Source of the DNA: Streptomyces sp. CNQ-509
GTDB taxonomy: Bacteria > Actinomycetota > Actinomycetes > Streptomycetales > Streptomycetaceae
Length of the DNA stretch: 64,000 bases
Assembly (NCBI RefSeq): GCF_001011035.1
Contig: NZ_CP011492.1
Span: 7,975,334 to 8,039,333, forward strand
Direction of reading: 5' to 3'
The translations under genes and the position numbers were made by a program. Within the stretch, counting starts at the first letter, position 1. Each line of letters opens with the position of its first letter. Positions 1-9,371 of the stretch are shown here, piece after piece. The notes under the pieces were generated by a model. It was not told where the DNA came from. It saw only the letters and a list, made by a program, of their open reading frames with translations, and did not search any database.

Positions 1-616
1 CGCTGGTCGCCGGGGGATACAGCGCGAAGTCCGCCGCCTTGGCGCTCTTGATCGCCTCGGCCGCCGCCAGTACGTCGTCGTAGGTGCGCAGCTTGGGATG
101 CTCCGCGTCCAGCCCGGCCTTGGCGAAGGCTTCCTTGTTGTAATAGAGCATGAACGGGTTGGTCTTCCAGGGCATTTGATACAGCGAGCCGTCCGGGGAC
201 CGGAAGCCGTCCACCGCGTCGCCCGAGCGCTGCTCGATGAACGACTCGGCGTCCTTGAACGTCTTGGAGAGGTTCACCAGCCCGCCCTGTTTCTCGAACG
301 CGGAGACCGCGGCGGGGGCGGTGTTGTAGACGAGGCAGGGTGTGTTGCCCGCGGTGATCGCCGCGCCTATGACGTCCTCGGTGGACTTGCCCGCGGGCAC
401 CGCCCGGGCGGTAATCTTCTCCTCGGGGTGCTCGGCGTTCCAGGCGTCGACGGCGGCCTTGGCCCACGCCTGCTCCTGCTCATTGGTCGAGTACCAGATA
501 TCGATCGGCCCCGCTGTCGGCTTGCCGCCGCCGGAGTCGTCGGATCCGCAGGCGGACAGTGGCAGGACCACCGCCGCGGCCGTCACCAGCACCGCAATGC
601 GCGTATGACGCTTCAT
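1..616 (-). CDS. Sugar ABC transporter substrate-binding lipoprotein (partial)
   Basis: This is the N-terminal ~205 residues of an extracellular solute-binding protein of the carbohydrate ABC family; the rest lies beyond the left edge. The start at 616 gives MKRHTRIAV, then a hydrophobic stretch and a lipobox (LSACG), so the protein is a lipoprotein held on the outer face of the membrane. The mature part (IWYSTNEQEQAWAKAAVDAWNA, and later MPWKTNPFMLYYNKEAF) is typical of family 1 binding proteins. AAGGGG precedes the start. It is transcribed divergently from the LacI-type regulator at 851, and an AAACCGGTTT operator lies between them, so repression by that regulator is likely. Substrate is not readable from sequence; the nearby PL8 lyase suggests an oligosaccharide from an acidic polymer (inference). 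Confidence 0.85.
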   Translation of the reverse strand, partial: MKRHTRIAVLVTAAAVVLPLSACGSDDSGGGKPTAGPIDIWYSTNEQEQAWAKAAVDAWNAEHPEEKITARAVPAGKSTEDVIGAAITAGNTPCLVYNTAPAAVSAFEKQGGLVNLSKTFKDAESFIEQRSGDAVDGFRSPDGSLYQMPWKTNPFMLYYNKEAFAKAGLDAEHPKLRTYDDVLAAAEAIKSAKAADFALYPPATS

Positions 617-738
617 AGGGCCTGACCCCTTCATGGTGTGAGGGTGGAGAGATGCCGGACGTGACGGCGGCTGCCCGTCCCACGCCGTCGTCGACCGGTC
701 CCGGCCAGATGATCGAGCCGGGGTGACGGGCGCCATTC

Positions 739-748
739 AAACCGGTTT
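739..748. promoter_or_regulatory. LacI-type operator (AAACCGGTTT), site 1
   Basis: A perfect 10-bp palindrome with a central CG, the usual form of LacI/GalR-family operators. It sits in the divergent region between the ABC binding-protein gene (start 616, minus) and the regulator gene (start 851, plus). The extended match TTCAAACCGGTTTA recurs at 2182-2194 before the PL8 lyase gene. It probably represses the transporter and autoregulates the regulator. Confidence 0.8.
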
Positions 749-850
749 AAAATGTGAGCGTCAAGGGACCGCACGAAACGTTCCGGTCATCGGCCGGGCC
801 TCCGCACCCGGAGCCCGCCCGCACCGGACGGCGGCAAGGAGGGGAACAGC

Positions 851-1942
851 ATGACCCACCAGCACCCCGAGCCGGGCGCGGCGCAGACCGGCGCGGAGCC
901 CGCGGCGCCGGCGCCCCCGCGCCGGCGCAGCCGCCCCACCATCGGGGACGTCGCGGCGCTGGCCCGGGTGTCCAAGGCGACTGTGTCCTTCGTCGTCAAC
1001 GGGCGCGCCGGCGTCAGTACGCACGCGCGGCAACGGGTCCTGGAAGCGGCCGCCGAGCTGGGCTGGCAGCCCAGCGCCGGGGCCCGGGCGCTGTCCACCC
1101 GGCGCGCCCAGGCCCTCGGCCTGGTGATCCGCCGGCCTCCCGAACTGCTCAGCACCGACCCGTTCTTCCCGCAGTTCGTCGCGGGCGTCGAAAGCGGGCT
1201 GTCCCCCCTCGACTACGCCCTGGTCCTCCAGGTCGTCGAGACCGAGGAGGCCGAGCACAACGCGTACGAGCGCCTGAGTCACGACGGCCGGGCCGACGGC
1301 GTGTTCCTCACCGATCTGCAACTCGGCGACCGGCGCCCGGCGCTCACCGACCGGCTGGGCCTGGCCGCGTTGATCATCGGCCCGGACCGGCCGGACAGCC
1401 CGGTGCCGGCGATCGGTGTCGACGACGCCGAAGGGGTTCGCCGCGCCGTCGGGCACCTGCATGCGCTCGGCCATCGCCGCATCGGGCACGTCAGCGGCGC
1501 CGAGGGCTACGTGCACGCCGAGGCCCGCCGGCGCGCCTGGGCGACCGCCCTCGCCGACGCAGGAGTGCCCGAAGGGCCGCTGGAGGCCGGGGACTTCACC
1601 GGCGCCGGCGGCGCCCGCGCCACCCACGCCCTGCTCGACCTGCCCGAGCCGCCGACCGCCATCCTCTACGCCAACGACCTGATGGCCATCGCCGGGATCG
1701 CCGCGGCGACCGGTCGCGGACTGAGCGTCCCGGGGGATCTGTCGGTGGTGGGATTCGACGACATCCCGCTGGCCGAGTACATCGCCCCGCCGCTGAGCAC
1801 CGTCCGCCAGGACGTGATCGCCTGGGGCCGTGCCGCGGCGCGGCAACTGGTCTCCCTCACCCAGGGGCATCCCTTCCAGGCGCCCGCACTGCCGCCGGTG
1901 GAGTTCGTGGCCCGCGCGAGCACGGCGCCGCCGGCGCGCTGA
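851..1942 (+). CDS. LacI family transcriptional regulator
   Basis: A 363-residue LacI/GalR regulator. After a ~30-residue Pro/Ala-rich leader comes the DNA-binding domain (TIGDVAALARVSKATVSFVVNG, then the hinge ALSTRRAQALGLVI). The periplasmic-binding-protein-like sensor domain follows (DPFFPQFVAGVE; late motif VVGFDDIPLAEYIAPPLSTV). The start at 851 has a strong AAGGAGGGG. The flanking identical operators at 739 and 2184 show it probably controls both the divergent sugar importer and the downstream PL8 lyase, releasing DNA on binding a sugar. The leader before the helix-turn-helix is longer than usual for the family. Confidence 0.92.
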   Translation: MTHQHPEPGAAQTGAEPAAPAPPRRRSRPTIGDVAALARVSKATVSFVVNGRAGVSTHARQRVLEAAAELGWQPSAGARALSTRRAQALGLVIRRPPELLSTDPFFPQFVAGVESGLSPLDYALVLQVVETEEAEHNAYERLSHDGRADGVFLTDLQLGDRRPALTDRLGLAALIIGPDRPDSPVPAIGVDDAEGVRRAVGHLHALGHRRIGHVSGAEGYVHAEARRRAWATALADAGVPEGPLEAGDFTGAGGARATHALLDLPEPPTAILYANDLMAIAGIAAATGRGLSVPGDLSVVGFDDIPLAEYIAPPLSTVRQDVIAWGRAAARQLVSLTQGHPFQAPALPPVEFVARASTAPPAR

Positions 1943-1950
1943 GCCGGCGG
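1928..1950 (+). terminator. Hairpin overlapping the lacI-type gene stop
   Basis: CCGCCGGC (1928-1935) and GCCGGCGG (1943-1950) form an 8-bp GC stem with a 7-base loop that contains the stop codon of the LacI regulator. There is no U-run, as is usual for Streptomyces terminators. It could separate the regulator from the lyase gene. Confidence 0.45.
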
Positions 1951-2183
1951 ACTCACCGACCCGGCCGCGCTGGCGCCGCGACTGCGGTGCAGGCCGCGGC
2001 CTGCCCGCTCCGGCGGTGCGCCGTGCGCCTGCTGCCGGACGTGCCGAGCCGCAGGAAGCCGGTGCGTCAGCGCGGTTCCCGGCACCCCCTGGGCCGCGCG
2101 ACGCCGCCCCGGCACTCACTCTCGTCGTGCCGCGACTGTTGACGTCCGCGGGGCGTAGCCGGTAACTGTTTACGCATCACTTC

Positions 2184-2193
2184 AAACCGGTTT
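2184..2193. promoter_or_regulatory. LacI-type operator (AAACCGGTTT), site 2
   Basis: Identical core to the site at 739-748, including flanking TTC and A. It lies about 120 bases upstream of the PL8 lyase start in an otherwise empty 370-base gap. It links the lyase to the regulator encoded at 851. Confidence 0.8.
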
Positions 2194-2313
2194 AGAAACG
2201 GGGCGAACCTACCCCCGGCCGTGACCGAATCAGCACCCGGAAGCGCTCGTCGGCGGACGGGCGCACACCTCCCGGCAGCGTTGTCACCACCGGGTGCGCA
2301 TCAAGGAGTCCGC

Positions 2314-4503
2314 ATGCCTGAAAACGGAGCCGCACCCCTTCTCGACCGACGCCGAGTCCTGCTCGGCGGACTCGGACTTGCCGCGGGCGTGGCCGGTCTG
2401 ACGCTGTCAGCCCCGGCTATCGCGCGCGCCGCCGAAGCCGCCGGAAACCGCGCGGCGGCGGACGACATTCAGCTCATCATCGAGCGCATTCAGCAGCGCT
2501 TCCTCGCCCAGGGCGACCAGATCAAGCTCGCCAACTTCATCTATCTCGCCCGTACGTCGGAGGCCCTGACGTACGCCGAGTGGCTGCGGGCCGATGGCTC
2601 GTGGCCGAATGTGGACTACGCCGACACCACCAGTTCCGCGAACGGCCGGGTCTGGTCGCCTTATCACGCGCTCTACCGCATGATGGCGATGGCACACGCC
2701 TACCGCGATCCGGACGCCCCGGGCTACGGAAAGCCGGAGATCGTCGAGGCGCTGAACCGCGCACTTCTGTACTGGGACAGCGTGAAACCCACCAGCACGA
2801 ATTGGTGGGAGGTCGAGATCGGCAAGTCCATGGCCATGGGCCGCGTGTCGATCTTCGTCGGCGATGAACTCAGCGCCGAGGCACGCGAGGTGGCGTACGC
2901 GCACAACACCGGCCGGCTCGACCCGGTCGGGGCGAACGGCTCCTGGCGGACGGAGAACTACCTCTACGAGGCCGTCGCCAAGCGCTCCACCGCCGACATC
3001 GAGCAGGGCTACGACACCATGGCCCAGACGATCGCGGTCGACGGCAGCGGCGGCGTCAAGGAGGCCGTGCAGGTCGACTCGAGCTTCTGGGCGCACGGTG
3101 CGCAGCTCTACAGCGAGGGCTACGGCATGGCGCTGTTCACCATCGTCGCCGCGTGGGCCGACGTCTCGCGCGGCACGAGCTTCGCCCTCTCCGACGAGGA
3201 AGTCGACGCCATCGCCTTCTACATCCTCGACGGGACGCGCTGGCTGATCCGCGGGGAGATCGGGATGATGTACCTCGGGTACCGCCCCGCCAACACCATC
3301 GACGGCGTCACGAGTTATGCGGCGGACTTCCTGGAGCCGCTCGACCGGATGGTGCGGGCCGACGAGGGCAACTCGGCGGCGTACCGGAAGCTCGCCGACA
3401 ACATCCGGGGGAAGACCCGGGAAAACGGTGTCACCGGGCACAAGTACTTCTGGCGCTCGGAGTTCTCCTCGCACCTGCGCGCGGGGTACGGAATCTTCAC
3501 CAGGATCAACTCCCCGCGCATGGTCGGCAGCGAGTACCGCTCCACCTTCCGGCCGGAAGTCGGCAACGAGATCGACTGGAACGCGCAGGGCGCCACCTCG
3601 ATCCAGGTCACGAACCGGGAATACGACGACCTCGTACCCGCCTTCGACTGGTTCCACTACCCGGGTGTCACCGCGCCGTACGCCAAGGTGACGTCGACGG
3701 CGGGAAAGCGCAACGCCGGCAGCTTCACCGGCGGTGTCTCCGACGGGCGCTACGGAGCCGTCGCCTTCACGCTGGACCGGTCCTCGACCACCGGCCGCAA
3801 GAGCTACTTCTACTTCGACGACGAGATGGTCGCTCTCGGCGCGGGAATCACTTCCACCTCCGAACATGCCGTCCACACGACCGTCAACCAGGGCGCGGCC
3901 CGGGGCAACGCGACCGTCGGCGGCAAGACGGTGCGCCCGGGGACCGACTCCGCGGCGACCGGTGCCTCGTGGGCGTACAACGACGAGATCGGTTACGTAT
4001 TCCCCGAAGGAGGACCCCTCAGGGTCTCGAACAAAGGGCAGAGCGGGAGCTGGATCGACCGCGATCCGGTGGCGCGGAATGCCTTCACGCTCTACTTCGA
4101 TCACGGCCGGGCCCCGGAGGGAGCCGGATACGCCTACATCGTCCTGCCCGGCGCATCTCCGGCGAAGGTACGGGCCTACGCGGCCGGGCCGGCGGTCAGG
4201 ATCCTCCGCAACGACGAGCAGGTCCAGGCGGTCCGCCACCCGGGGCTGCGGCTGACGATGGCCACCTTCCATGCCGCAGGCTCCCTCGACCTGGGTGCGG
4301 GCCGTACGCTGCGGGTCGATCAGCCCGCCGTCGTCATGCTCGAGGAGTCCGGCGGCTCGGCCGTGGTGAGCGTCGCCAATCCCGACCAGCCCGGCCTGAC
4401 CGTCTCCGTCGCCCTCGCCGCCCCCGGCCGCACCCGCCGGGCCGGCTTCGAGCTGGGCTCCGGCGCGAACCTCGGCAAGACGGTGACGCAGCCCCTCACG
4501 TGA
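2314..4503 (+). CDS. Secreted polysaccharide lyase family 8 (hyaluronate/chondroitin/xanthan lyase type)
   Basis: A 729-residue exported lyase that would cleave uronate-containing polysaccharides by beta-elimination. The start at 2314 is chosen because AAGGAG lies 5 bases upstream and it yields a twin-arginine signal (DRRRVLLGGLGLAAG). The alpha/alpha toroid follows, with PL8 landmarks: NWWEVEIG holding the catalytic Asn (about 163), and HGAQLYSEGYG with His 261 and Tyr 270 nine residues apart, the spacing of the catalytic pair in hyaluronate lyase. The beta-sandwich half contains FDWFHYPGVTAP. The upstream operator puts it under the LacI regulator, so it should be induced together with the ABC importer. 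Hyaluronan, chondroitin and xanthan cannot be told apart by eye. Confidence 0.88.
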   Translation: MPENGAAPLLDRRRVLLGGLGLAAGVAGLTLSAPAIARAAEAAGNRAAADDIQLIIERIQQRFLAQGDQIKLANFIYLARTSEALTYAEWLRADGSWPNVDYADTTSSANGRVWSPYHALYRMMAMAHAYRDPDAPGYGKPEIVEALNRALLYWDSVKPTSTNWWEVEIGKSMAMGRVSIFVGDELSAEAREVAYAHNTGRLDPVGANGSWRTENYLYEAVAKRSTADIEQGYDTMAQTIAVDGSGGVKEAVQVDSSFWAHGAQLYSEGYGMALFTIVAAWADVSRGTSFALSDEEVDAIAFYILDGTRWLIRGEIGMMYLGYRPANTIDGVTSYAADFLEPLDRMVRADEGNSAAYRKLADNIRGKTRENGVTGHKYFWRSEFSSHLRAGYGIFTRINSPRMVGSEYRSTFRPEVGNEIDWNAQGATSIQVTNREYDDLVPAFDWFHYPGVTAPYAKVTSTAGKRNAGSFTGGVSDGRYGAVAFTLDRSSTTGRKSYFYFDDEMVALGAGITSTSEHAVHTTVNQGAARGNATVGGKTVRPGTDSAATGASWAYNDEIGYVFPEGGPLRVSNKGQSGSWIDRDPVARNAFTLYFDHGRAPEGAGYAYIVLPGASPAKVRAYAAGPAVRILRNDEQVQAVRHPGLRLTMATFHAAGSLDLGAGRTLRVDQPAVVMLEESGGSAVVSVANPDQPGLTVSVALAAPGRTRRAGFELGSGANLGKTVTQPLT

Positions 4504-4892
4504 CCCCGCCGGAGTACCGCCGCCCGGTCCGGCGCGCCGTCGGGCCGGGCGGCGGTCGCTGCCGTAGCGACTTCACGTACACAGTCGCCGCGGGACGTTT
4601 GCCGTCGCCGGAGCAATCCCGTATCGCAGGCTTGACGACCCACGAGGAGACGCCCATCCTCGTCGGGTCGGTGGTGTAGTCCAATCTTGCCGCGGTCCAC
4701 CGGCAGGATCCGCTGCACCATCACGCCGTGTGCCTTCGCAAACCTGGGCACGTGCGGATGCCTGATGCAGCGAGCAGGACGTCAGGGCATCGGCGCCATC
4801 GCGGCTCTCCGGCGCCTGAGGCGACACCTGGAGGTTGATCGTGCACAGTGCTTCGACTCTCGTGCCGGTGAGGGCCCCGCCCTCCCGGCCGC
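4504..4892. other. Intergenic region, no supported gene
   Basis: About 390 bases between the PL8 gene and the broken GH15-like gene. On the minus strand near 4570-4740 there is a stretch reading MDYTTDPTRMGVSSWVVKPA in one frame and GVMVQRILPVDRG in another. It looks protein-like but is short and split over frames, so it may be a remnant. No promoter is clear. Confidence 0.4.
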
Positions 4893-6777
4893 ATGCATCG
4901 CTGGGCGGCGCTGCTCGCGCTGGCGATGGTCCCCGTGGCGCCGCAGGGGTGGCCCCGCGACGCGGCCGCCGCGGCGCCCGCGTACGGCGGGCAGCCGCGA
5001 TTCGACACCGCCTCTTCAGCATCAAGGGCCCGGACAACGCCGCGGCCCAGGAGTTCACCACGGATGACAGCCGGGTGGAGAAGGCGTCCCTCTACCTGGC
5101 GAGCCGTGCCGCCTCGGGCACCGTCACGGTGGAGGTCCGGACGGCGCGTGAGGACCCCGGGTCCGCGATCTCGTCGAGCACACGAGACCTCGCGCAGCTC
5201 GGCGGCGGGGGAGCGGGATGGCTCGACTTCCCGCTCGGCGCCGACGTCACTCCCGGAACGACCTACTACCTGTTCGCGCAAGCGACCACGACGGAGAGCA
5301 AGGCGATCGCCTGGCACGGCACCAGGTCACCGGTCGGGGGATCGCTCACGAGCTGGAACTACGACCTCCCGGTGCTCGGAGGCTGGCGGGCCTACACCAC
5401 CCGTACCGCCTTCTTCGTCAACCCGGCCGGCGCCGAGGGCTGCGGGGACCCGGACGCCTGCTACCGCGCCGTGCCCGACCACGTCTTCGCCGCCTCCACG
5501 GCGGGCCTGTACTCCAACGGGAAGACCACGGGAGCCATCACCCCCGTGCAGGCGTACGGCTCCGAGTACGTGCGGGACAGCAATGTGCTTCGGCTGCCCA
5601 GCGGCCGCTGGCGCTACCTTCCCGCGGGCGGGTCCGAGCCGGTGACGGTGCGCGCGAACGACCCCGGCGCACGGCGCCAGATCAGCGAGTCGCGCGCCTG
5701 GCTGAAGCGCGGCACCGTCCCCGGCAGGACGGGACCGCAACGCAAGGCCGCCGCACGGGCCTTGCTCTCCATGAAGGCGCTCCTCCAGCCCAACGGTGCT
5801 TCCGCCGCCGCCTGGTACTCCATCGGGGAGTACTCCTGGCCCCGCGACTCCAGCTACGTCGCCGCTGCGTTCGCGCACGCGGGACACACCGAGGACGCCT
5901 ACCGGATCCTCACGTACAACGCCTCCACCCAGCGCCCGGACGGCACCTGGGAAGCACGTACCACCCTGGACGGCGCGGGACCGCCCGACAGCCGTCACTC
6001 GCAGCTCGACGCGAACGGCTGGGTCCCCTGGTCCACATGGCAGTGGTACCAGGACGCTCCGCGGCAGACCCGCGACCCGGACCTCAAGAAGCTGTACCCG
6101 GCGATCGAAAAGGCGGCCGACTACGCTGCCGCGTCCCTGGACGGGGACGGACTGCCGCCGGCTTCGCCGGACTACTGGGAACTCGGCACCGGCACCCCGG
6201 ACATCGGAACTGCCGCGCCGCTGCTCAGCGGCCTCAACGCCGCGGCGGACCTGGCCCGGGCCCTCGGCCACGACGACCACGCGGCGACATGGGCAGAGGC
6301 CGCGGGCAAGCTCTCGGACGCGATCGCCGAGCGCTTCGCCCCCTCGGCTACCAGCGCACGGTGGACGGGCTGCACGGCCGCGACGGCGCGGCCGCCTTCA
6401 TGGCACCGCCCTTCAACACCGCGCCCGCCGACCTGCCGGACGCACTCGACTCGACCCACGACGCCCTGCTGCGCCCGAACGGCGGTGTCGTCCCCGGCGA
6501 CGACCCGGGCCACGACTGGGGCACGTCGACCTGGACACCGAGTACATCGTTCTTCGGACTCGCATGAGCGGGCATCGGCGAGCGGGAGAAGGCCGGCCGC
6601 GTGCTCGACTGGGTCCTCTCCAAGCGCAACGTCCTCGGCGAGCTGCCCGAGAAGGTCGACGACGACGGCAACCCGGCGTCGGTCGTTCCCCTCGGCTGGA
6701 CGGACTCCCTGTTCGTCCTCACCCTGCTCCAGCTCGACCGCGACGACGCCCTCCCCGTGCCACCCCAGGCACGCTAG
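4893..6777 (+). pseudogene. GH15-like (glucoamylase-type) secreted glycoside hydrolase, broken
   Basis: Reassembled, this is a ~627-residue secreted protein. It has a signal peptide (MHRWAALLALAMVPVAP), a beta-sandwich domain (TVTVEVRTA, TPGTTYYLF) and an (alpha/alpha)6 domain with the GH15-like block YSWPRDSSYVAAAF and a late GWTDSLFVLTLLQL. It is interrupted three times. Near 5008-5012 and near 6339-6343 one C appears lost from a C-run, each shifting the frame. At 6565-6567 a TGA stands where the alignment of flanking residues (FFGLA-stop-AGIGE) suggests Trp. Either it is a real pseudogene or the assembly has errors here. It follows the PL8 lyase and may have belonged to the same catabolic set. 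Confidence 0.75.
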
Positions 6778-6790
6778 CGCCCGCCGTGCC

Positions 6791-6828
6791 CCTGCCCCTG
6801 CCCCCGCTTCGGCCGGGACAGGGGCAGG
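6791..6828 (+). terminator. Rho-independent-type hairpin
   Basis: CCTGCCCCTG (6791-6800) pairs perfectly with CAGGGGCAGG (6819-6828). Further CCC/GGG pairing lies inside an 18-base loop. It is 14 bases after the stop of the GH15-like gene and likely ends that transcript. Confidence 0.65.
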
Positions 6829-6982
6829 CTCGGTGACACGGCTGAGAATGCAGGGCAGCACCCGCCTGACGCGTACCCCGGCAAAGCGAAGCTTTCGAGA
6901 CGGAACCTCCCGCCGTCTCGGTGACCGCCCCCGCCTGAGATGATCGGCACGACCGAAGGGTTGAACGCAGAGGTGGAGAGCC

Positions 6983-7219
6983 TTGATCATTCCCATACCG
7001 CTTGGCGTCCTGGCGCTCGTTCTCGGGGGGTGCGCATGTGTGGTGTGGTCGGCACGTGGAGGCGGCCCCCGGTGGGTCCGCGCCGCGGCGCCCCTGATGC
7101 TCGCCGCGGGAAATGCGGTGCGCGGCTCCGCGGGCGGCCGGCGCCGCGGTAGCAACGGCAATACCAGCGGCGGCGACTGGATGATCGCTTCCAAGACAGT
7201 GGCCGTAGACGGTCGATGA
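6983..7219 (+). CDS. Small putative membrane protein
   Basis: A 78-residue product starting at TTG 6983, with AGGTGGAG five bases before it. Residues ~2-22 (IIPIPLGVLALVLGG) form a likely membrane segment, followed by a basic Gly/Arg/Asn-rich tail. I do not recognise it. It sits between a terminator and the acetyltransferase gene. The good ribosome site supports it; the short length and absence of a family argue for caution. Confidence 0.4.
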   Translation: MIIPIPLGVLALVLGGCACVVWSARGGGPRWVRAAAPLMLAAGNAVRGSAGGRRRGSNGNTSGGDWMIASKTVAVDGR

Positions 7220-7253
7220 ACCCCAGTCACCGGTACGCGGAAGGGATCGTGGC

Positions 7254-7811
7254 ATGCCCGGCGACCGTCTCATGCGCATCCACAGCGCCGAGTTCCGGGC
7301 CATGGCCGAGAGGGTCCTGCGCGTCACCGAACTCACTTCCCGCCTGAATATCCTGCCTTTCGAAGACGAAGCGGGCAAGGCGGACCTGTTCAAACAGATC
7401 CTCGGCAAGCCTCTGCCGCCGGGAGTGACGATCTATCCGCCCTTCTACACGGACCACGGCCTCAACCTCGACCTCGCCGAACGCGTCTTCATCAACCAGA
7501 ACTGCACGTTCCTCGACTACGCCGGCATCCGCCTCGGCGAGCGCGTGATGATCGGGCCGAAGGCCACGTTCATCACCAGCGGCCACCCGGTCGATCCCGG
7601 GGAGCGGCGGCTGTATCTCACCGGCGCACCCATCAACGTCGCGGAGAACGTGTGGATCGGTGCCGGCGCCACCATCCTGCCCGGTGTCACCATCGGCCGC
7701 GACGCCGTGGTCGCCGCCGGCGCGGTCGTGGCCGACGACGTTCCGCCGGCAAGCCTGGTGACCGGCAGCAAGGCAACCGTGCACCGAACGTGGGTCTCGG
7801 GTGAGGAATGA
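7254..7811 (+). CDS. Sugar O-acetyltransferase (left-handed beta-helix, maltose/galactoside acetyltransferase type)
   Basis: A 185-residue acetyl-CoA-dependent sugar acetyltransferase. The N-terminal Mac-type segment (RVTELTSRLN) is followed by hexapeptide repeats of the left-handed beta-helix (GERVMIGPKATFITSGHPVD, ENVWIGAGATILPGVTIGRDAVVAAGAVV). The His in SGHPVD matches the catalytic His of the family. The ATG at 7254 has GAAGGGA ahead of it. The protein is cytoplasmic and the exact sugar acceptor is unknown. It converges on the M23 peptidase gene with ~80 bases between the stops. Confidence 0.9.
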   Translation: MPGDRLMRIHSAEFRAMAERVLRVTELTSRLNILPFEDEAGKADLFKQILGKPLPPGVTIYPPFYTDHGLNLDLAERVFINQNCTFLDYAGIRLGERVMIGPKATFITSGHPVDPGERRLYLTGAPINVAENVWIGAGATILPGVTIGRDAVVAAGAVVADDVPPASLVTGSKATVHRTWVSGEE

Positions 7812-7893
7812 CGCTCTGCCAGGAGCTGCGCCCCTCGGAGCCCCCGCCACGTGCCGTGCGAGGGCCCCAAGGGTGTGAGTTGCTGAACGGCTG

Positions 7894-8991
7894 TCAGCTG
7901 GTGCGGTTGTAGATCGCTGTGCCGGGGCAGCCGGAGTAGCCGAGGCGGGTTCCGCAGCCGGTGTACTGGCTGGAGCCGTTCCACCAGGTCCAGCCGCCGA
8001 TGGTGCGGCCGTTCAGCCAGGTGTACTGGCCGACGAGGTTCGCGTCGTACGTACGCAGGCTCCAGTGCACGTGGGCGCCGGTCGCCGAACCGCCGGCGCA
8101 GACATCGGTGCCTATGGTGCCGAGCAGGGCGCTGGACCCGATCGATGTCCCGTTGTAGTAGGTGGTGTTCCACATGTGGTAGTAGTCCGTCGAGAAGCCG
8201 CCGGGGTGGATCACCCTGGTCCAGCCGCCGCCGGCACCGCACATCGAGGTCGCGGTGCCTTCACGGGACGATCGGACCCGGCCGCTGGCGTTGCCGCCGG
8301 CGAAGTCGAGGCTGCTCCAGTAGCCGGTCCCGCCGGTGTGGGAGTGCGGGCCGCCGGTCACGGTCATGTAGTAGTCGGGCATCCAAGGCAGGAGCAGCCC
8401 GCCGGTGTTGGCGGTGGCCCTCGTCGGAGACGCCGTCTTGTCCGGGGTCGTCCTGCGCTGCGCGTAGTCCGTCATGGCTCTCCGCTCGGCCTTGCCGACC
8501 AGCGGTGATGTCGCCACGTGGGCGGCGAACTCGCGGTCGCCCTCGAGACCGGCGACCCAGCGCCCGTTCTCGCGGTGGGCGAGGTAGAGCCAGCCCTCCG
8601 GCTGGCCGTGGGCCTTGCGCGAGGCTTCGACGTACGCCACACCGCGGGCCCATCCGGGCGAGACGGTGCGGACGTCGACGACCACCTTGCGGCCCTCGGC
8701 GGCGAGTTTGCTGACGGCCTTCGCCGGGGCGAGGCCCTTGGCGTCGTGGGACCGGGAGAGGACATCGGCGGAGACGGCGTCGATCAGCGCTTTGCGGCCG
8801 GCGCCGAGACGGTCGGCGACCTTGTCCGGCATCTTCACGGTGACACCGGCGGACGGCGACGTGGCGGACGCCGGCGTCGCGCGGGGTGTCGCGGAGTCCG
8901 GGGAGGTGGCCAGCGCCGAGGGCGCGGTGGCGACCAGCCCGGTGATGGCGAGAGCGGCGAGGGTGGTTCTCACGGACAGCTTGGAGAGCAA
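7894..8991 (-). CDS. Secreted M23 family metallopeptidase
   Basis: A zinc peptidase that likely cuts peptidoglycan cross-bridges or elastin-like peptides. The TTG at 8991 is preferred because GGGG lies upstream and it gives a clean signal peptide (MLSKLSVRTTLAALAITGLVA). An in-frame GTG at 9054 would add 21 residues. A ~150-residue propeptide-like region follows, then the catalytic domain with HSHTGG, SSLDFAGG (zinc Asp) and GAHVHWSL (HxH zinc ligands). The C-terminus has four Cys (CGTRLGYSGC and others) that may form disulfides. The arrangement resembles the beta-lytic/LasA-type subgroup. The substrate is inferred from family only. Confidence 0.85.
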   Translation of the reverse strand: MLSKLSVRTTLAALAITGLVATAPSALATSPDSATPRATPASATSPSAGVTVKMPDKVADRLGAGRKALIDAVSADVLSRSHDAKGLAPAKAVSKLAAEGRKVVVDVRTVSPGWARGVAYVEASRKAHGQPEGWLYLAHRENGRWVAGLEGDREFAAHVATSPLVGKAERRAMTDYAQRRTTPDKTASPTRATANTGGLLLPWMPDYYMTVTGGPHSHTGGTGYWSSLDFAGGNASGRVRSSREGTATSMCGAGGGWTRVIHPGGFSTDYYHMWNTTYYNGTSIGSSALLGTIGTDVCAGGSATGAHVHWSLRTYDANLVGQYTWLNGRTIGGWTWWNGSSQYTGCGTRLGYSGCPGTAIYNRTS

Positions 8992-9371
8992 GGGTGGTAC
9001 CCCATTTCCGTTCGCGAGGCCCTGTCGGGTGAACAGGTCAGCGGATTCTGACACAGCACGGTCACGCTCTGCGAGGCGTTGAAGTCACGGAATTTCCTGA
9101 ATGAGCGACCAATTGGACCCTTGCATGTCATTTCCGGTTAACCAGCCGGCTTGCTGCCGGCTCGCCGTGGTTGCGCGAATTACCCTGACGCCTGCCACGG
9201 CCTGAGAGGCCGCTCTCTCGGACCGGGTGGCGGGAACCGTGCAACGGGCGGGGCGGTGGCCTGAAGAGGGCCTTGGCAACACGGGGTGCGATGAGAGAAT
9301 TCCTATTGTCAGGGACATGTCGTCACATGCGGTACGTCCCACCCGGTTCCGACTCCTCGTAGGAGGAAGAC
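8992..9371. promoter_or_regulatory. Divergent promoter region between two secreted peptidase genes
   Basis: About 380 bases between the M23 gene (minus) and the streptogrisin-type gene (plus). It must hold both promoters. I see no palindromic operator that I can assign. An AGGAGG at 9361 serves the downstream gene. Confidence 0.4.

Noticed and set aside
2407..4272. A 621-codon open frame antisense to the PL8 lyase
   Set aside because: High-GC DNA leaves long antisense frames; the sense strand has clear domains and catalytic residues.
4496..4684. Short minus-strand frame reading MDYTTDPTRMGVSSW
   Set aside because: Looks protein-like but has no ribosome site and cannot be joined to a full gene; noted only as a possible remnant.
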